Assembly: GCA_007127395.1 (NCBI GenBank)
Contig: SKZL01000024.1
Span: 1-8,226 of the forward strand
DNA from: Balneolaceae bacterium
Lineage (GTDB): Bacteria; Bacteroidota; Rhodothermia; Balneolales; Balneolaceae
DNA length: 8,226 nt
Direction: 5' to 3'
This document shows, in pieces, positions 5,964 to 8,226 of the stretch. Under the pieces are notes generated by a model that saw only the letters and a program-made list of their open reading frames with translations, was not told where the DNA came from and searched no databases. Numbering within the stretch: the first letter of the stretch is position 1; every line of letters starts with the position of its first letter. The position numbers were made by a program, and so were the translations under genes.

Positions 5964-8226
5964 ATGAAATTAACAGAAATTACGCTTAAGAACAGGACAG
6001 CAATTATTGTCCTGACGGCAATATTGATTATTGCAGGGGCATATAGCTACAGCACAATCCCAAAAGAGTCGAATCCATCGATTGAGATTCCGATTTTTAT
6101 TGTGAACACAATCTATCCGGGTATTTCCCCGTCAGATATGGAATCCCTGATCACACAACCTATAGAGAGGGAGTTGCAGGGAATCAACGGTGTTAAGGAT
6201 ATCCGCTCAACCACAACGGAAAGTTTTAGTAGTGTTGTTGTGGAATTCGATCTGGATGTGCCGATTGCTGAAGCCAGCCAAAGGGTGAGGGAGAGGGTTG
6301 ATTTGGCCCGAACGTCTCTGCCACCGGATGCGGAAGAGCCATTTATCATTGAAATTGATATCGATGATTTTCCGATCATGACAATAAACCTGGCTGCTGA
6401 TTATTCACTCTCCAGGCTTACAGAAGTTGCAGAGAGGCTGGAAGAGGCAATTGAAGCCTTATCAGGTATCAGAGATGTTGAGGTTGTGGGAAGCCTGGAA
6501 CGGGAAGTGCAGGTGAATGTGGATCTGGCAGCATTGAATGGATATGGGCTGAGTTTTGGGCAGCTGGTGGGCGCCATTCAGGGGCAAAACCTGACCATAC
6601 CGGGCGGAACGATGGACGTGGATATGATGACCTATCTGATCCGTGTGAGCGGCGAATTTCAGGATCCTGCCGAGATTGAAAATCTGGTTGTTGCCAGGCC
6701 GATGGGCGAAGGTCCTACAGGCCCAGGGTTGGTCTATATGCGGGATGTGGCTGAGGTCCTGTTCGGATTCAAAGAGAGAGAAAGCTATGCGAGACTTCGG
6801 GCATACAAGATCGATGTAAACGGTAATAAAATTGACCTGCCGGATGATGAAATTCAGGACAATCAGGTAATCAGCCTCAATGTTAAAAAGCGTCCGGGTG
6901 CAAATATCCTGAATACCGCGGAGGAGATCAGTCAAATTTTGGACAGTTTTCCACTTCCTTCGGGTACAAATGTAATCACAACAGGGGATTTTAGTGAAGA
7001 AATCACCACCCTGATCTCAGATCTTGAGAACAGTATCATCAGTGGAATGCTCTTTGTGATCCTGGTGCTTGTCTTCTTTCTTGGAATCAGAAATGCACTA
7101 TTGGTTGGGACAGCGGTGCCACTTTCCATACTTGTTGGATTTATCGTTCTGATTTCACTTGGATATACGCTGAACTTTATCATTCTCTTTAGTTTGATTA
7201 TCGCACTGGGACTTCTGGTGGATAACTCCATTGTGGTGGTCGAAAACATCTATCGATACCGGGAGATGGGCTATGGTCGATTCGAGGCTGCAAAATTGGC
7301 AACTGATGAGGTAGGATATGCACTGATAGCTGCAACGTCGACACTCCTGGCTGCTTTTATACCGATGACATTCTGGCCGGGCCTGATCGGTCAGTTTATG
7401 GGTTTTCTGCCACTTACACTTATCATCGTACTGCTTTGTTCACTCTTTGTGGCACTGGTACTCTATCCGGTTCTGACCGCTTATCTGGTGAAGCTGGATG
7501 GAGAGGAGTCCAAGCCGCTACCGGTCGTGTTTAAGGGTATTGGAATTGGATTACTCATCTTTATGCTGATTGCCATCGGGATGTCAAACCTGACTACACT
7601 CGTCGTGACAATACTGACAGCACTGTTTTTCTTTCTCTCCTATCGCTATTTCATCAAACCGCTATCGATCGTCTTTACGGAGAGAACCTTGCCGAAAGTA
7701 TTACAATACTATAAGGTGATGCTACGCACATTTTTGAAAAGAGATTACAGTGCTAAATATGCAATGTTCCGAAACACGATGTCGCTTGGAAGCCTTGCAC
7801 TCGCACTTATACTGGCAATTCTTGGTGGTGTGATCGGCCTATTTTCACCGGCATCGGGTGTACTGTTAACAATTGCGGCTATTCTTTTTGGAATCGGACT
7901 TATTTTGGTGGTGATCCACTCCCTGGAGATGATGCTCAGAGGTGGAAAAATCTCCATAATTACCGGATTGATATTGGGGATCGTGATCTCATCAATTTTG
8001 TTACTTGTCTCAATTGGTAAACCTGTGATTATTGAAGCCTGGGTGGCACTGCTTACTGTTCCGGTCCTGCTCATCGTTATAGGTGCCGCAGGGCTCTTCA
8101 GGACATCCGGGAAGCCCCTGATTTTAACTGATAACAGAGCACTGATGCTGAACTCTGTATTGGGATCATTTTTTGCGATTTCTGCAATCTTCTTGATAGC
8201 TCCTACCGGCGTGGAATTTTTTCCGG
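5964..8226 (+). CDS. RND-family efflux permease with an enlarged membrane domain (3' truncated by window edge)
   Basis: The frame is open from the ATG at 5964 to the right edge; 754 residues are visible and no stop is reached. The product is the proton-driven inner-membrane pump subunit. TM1 is about 12-31. The first periplasmic porter/docking region is about 32-352, with YPGISPSDME and IERELQGINGVKDIRS typical of hydrophobe/amphiphile RND pumps. TM2-TM6 are about 357-375, 380-399, 404-426, 452-471 and 483-509. TM4 carries GLLVDNSIVVVEN, with Asp420 at the proton-relay site. Unlike AcrB, the stretch from TM6 to TM7 is some 180 residues longer and holds six additional hydrophobic helices (about 522-540, 543-564, 608-627, 632-652, 664-684, 692-712) around an amphipathic segment (573-595). 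TM7 is about 729-747, and PTGVEFFP at the edge matches the start of the second periplasmic region. The ATG at 5964 is the only start after an in-frame TGA at 5928. Substrate unknown. Confidence 0.93.
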   Translation, partial: MKLTEITLKNRTAIIVLTAILIIAGAYSYSTIPKESNPSIEIPIFIVNTIYPGISPSDMESLITQPIERELQGINGVKDIRSTTTESFSSVVVEFDLDVPIAEASQRVRERVDLARTSLPPDAEEPFIIEIDIDDFPIMTINLAADYSLSRLTEVAERLEEAIEALSGIRDVEVVGSLEREVQVNVDLAALNGYGLSFGQLVGAIQGQNLTIPGGTMDVDMMTYLIRVSGEFQDPAEIENLVVARPMGEGPTGPGLVYMRDVAEVLFGFKERESYARLRAYKIDVNGNKIDLPDDEIQDNQVISLNVKKRPGANILNTAEEISQILDSFPLPSGTNVITTGDFSEEITTLISDLENSIISGMLFVILVLVFFLGIRNALLVGTAVPLSILVGFIVLISLGYTLNFIILFSLIIALGLLVDNSIVVVENIYRYREMGYGRFEAAKLATDEVGYALIAATSTLLAAFIPMTFWPGLIGQFMGFLPLTLIIVLLCSLFVALVLYPVLTAYLVKLDGEESKPLPVVFKGIGIGLLIFMLIAIGMSNLTTLVVTILTALFFFLSYRYFIKPLSIVFTERTLPKVLQYYKVMLRTFLKRDYSAKYAMFRNTMSLGSLALALILAILGGVIGLFSPASGVLLTIAAILFGIGLILVVIHSLEMMLRGGKISIITGLILGIVISSILLLVSIGKPVIIEAWVALLTVPVLLIVIGAAGLFRTSGKPLILTDNRALMLNSVLGSFFAISAIFLIAPTGVEFFP

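Noticed and set aside
6462..6935. Long open frame (157 codons) on the - strand inside the RND permease gene
   Set aside because: It is wholly antisense to a strongly conserved permease region, shows no recognisable domain and has no promoter or ribosome site; it is a shadow of the real gene. The same holds for the other antisense frames at 439-678, 745-978, 3859-4119, 5003-5263, 6932-7249 and 7745-8074.
7524..8147. Frameshift or assembly error as the source of the long middle part of the permease
   Set aside because: I translated the gene codon by codon from 5964 to the edge. There is no stop, the inserted part keeps helices with a consistent positive-inside pattern, and the frame rejoins the expected TM7 and PTGVEFFP. 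A real insertion fits better.
1..8226. Mobile element, CRISPR, tRNA or rRNA content
   Set aside because: No transposase or integrase motif, no terminal inverted repeats, no spaced direct repeats and no tRNA-like or rRNA-like stretch were seen on either strand.

Overview
The window (8,226 bp) carries seven protein genes on both strands. It looks like chromosomal DNA of a Gram-negative bacterium from the Bacteroidota/Balneolota/Rhodothermota neighbourhood. The basis is a Bacteroidota-type promoter (TAnnTTTG), A-rich leaders almost without Shine-Dalgarno sequences, a lipoprotein-type adaptor, and an efflux operon that places the outer-membrane channel gene first. The phylum is inferred from style and was not tested by a search. 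No RNA gene, CRISPR array, insertion sequence, attachment site or origin was seen, and no gap between genes reaches 300 bases.

Left part (1-1407, + strand): the 3' part of pyrR (pyrimidine operon regulator/uracil phosphoribosyltransferase, cut by the window edge) overlaps pyrB (aspartate carbamoyltransferase catalytic chain) by 8 bases. This is a pyrimidine-biosynthesis operon fragment. pyrB meets, with no base between the stop codons, a convergent gene for a ten-helix EamA/DMT-family transporter (1408-2301, - strand).

Middle (2302-2441): a 140-base divergent intergenic region with a good + strand promoter and an inverted repeat, ATGAC-N5-GTCAT, just before a TetR/AcrR-family repressor gene. 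The repeat is the best candidate for the repressor's own operator.

Right part (2442-8226, + strand): tetR, an outer-membrane TolC-like channel, a HlyD/AcrA-like periplasmic adaptor lipoprotein and an RND-family inner-membrane permease follow each other in one direction. Gaps are 89, 6 and 49 bases. Together they should build a proton-driven tripartite efflux pump controlled by its own repressor. The permease gene runs off the right edge without a stop; 754 codons are visible.

The most unusual feature is in the permease. Between the canonical TM6 and TM7 there are about 180 more residues than in AcrB. They read as six extra transmembrane helices, two before and four after the usual cytoplasmic amphipathic helix, and the charge pattern fits the positive-inside rule. 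The frame is intact, so this is an enlarged membrane core and not a frameshift. The TolC-like protein also has unusually long predicted extracellular loops.
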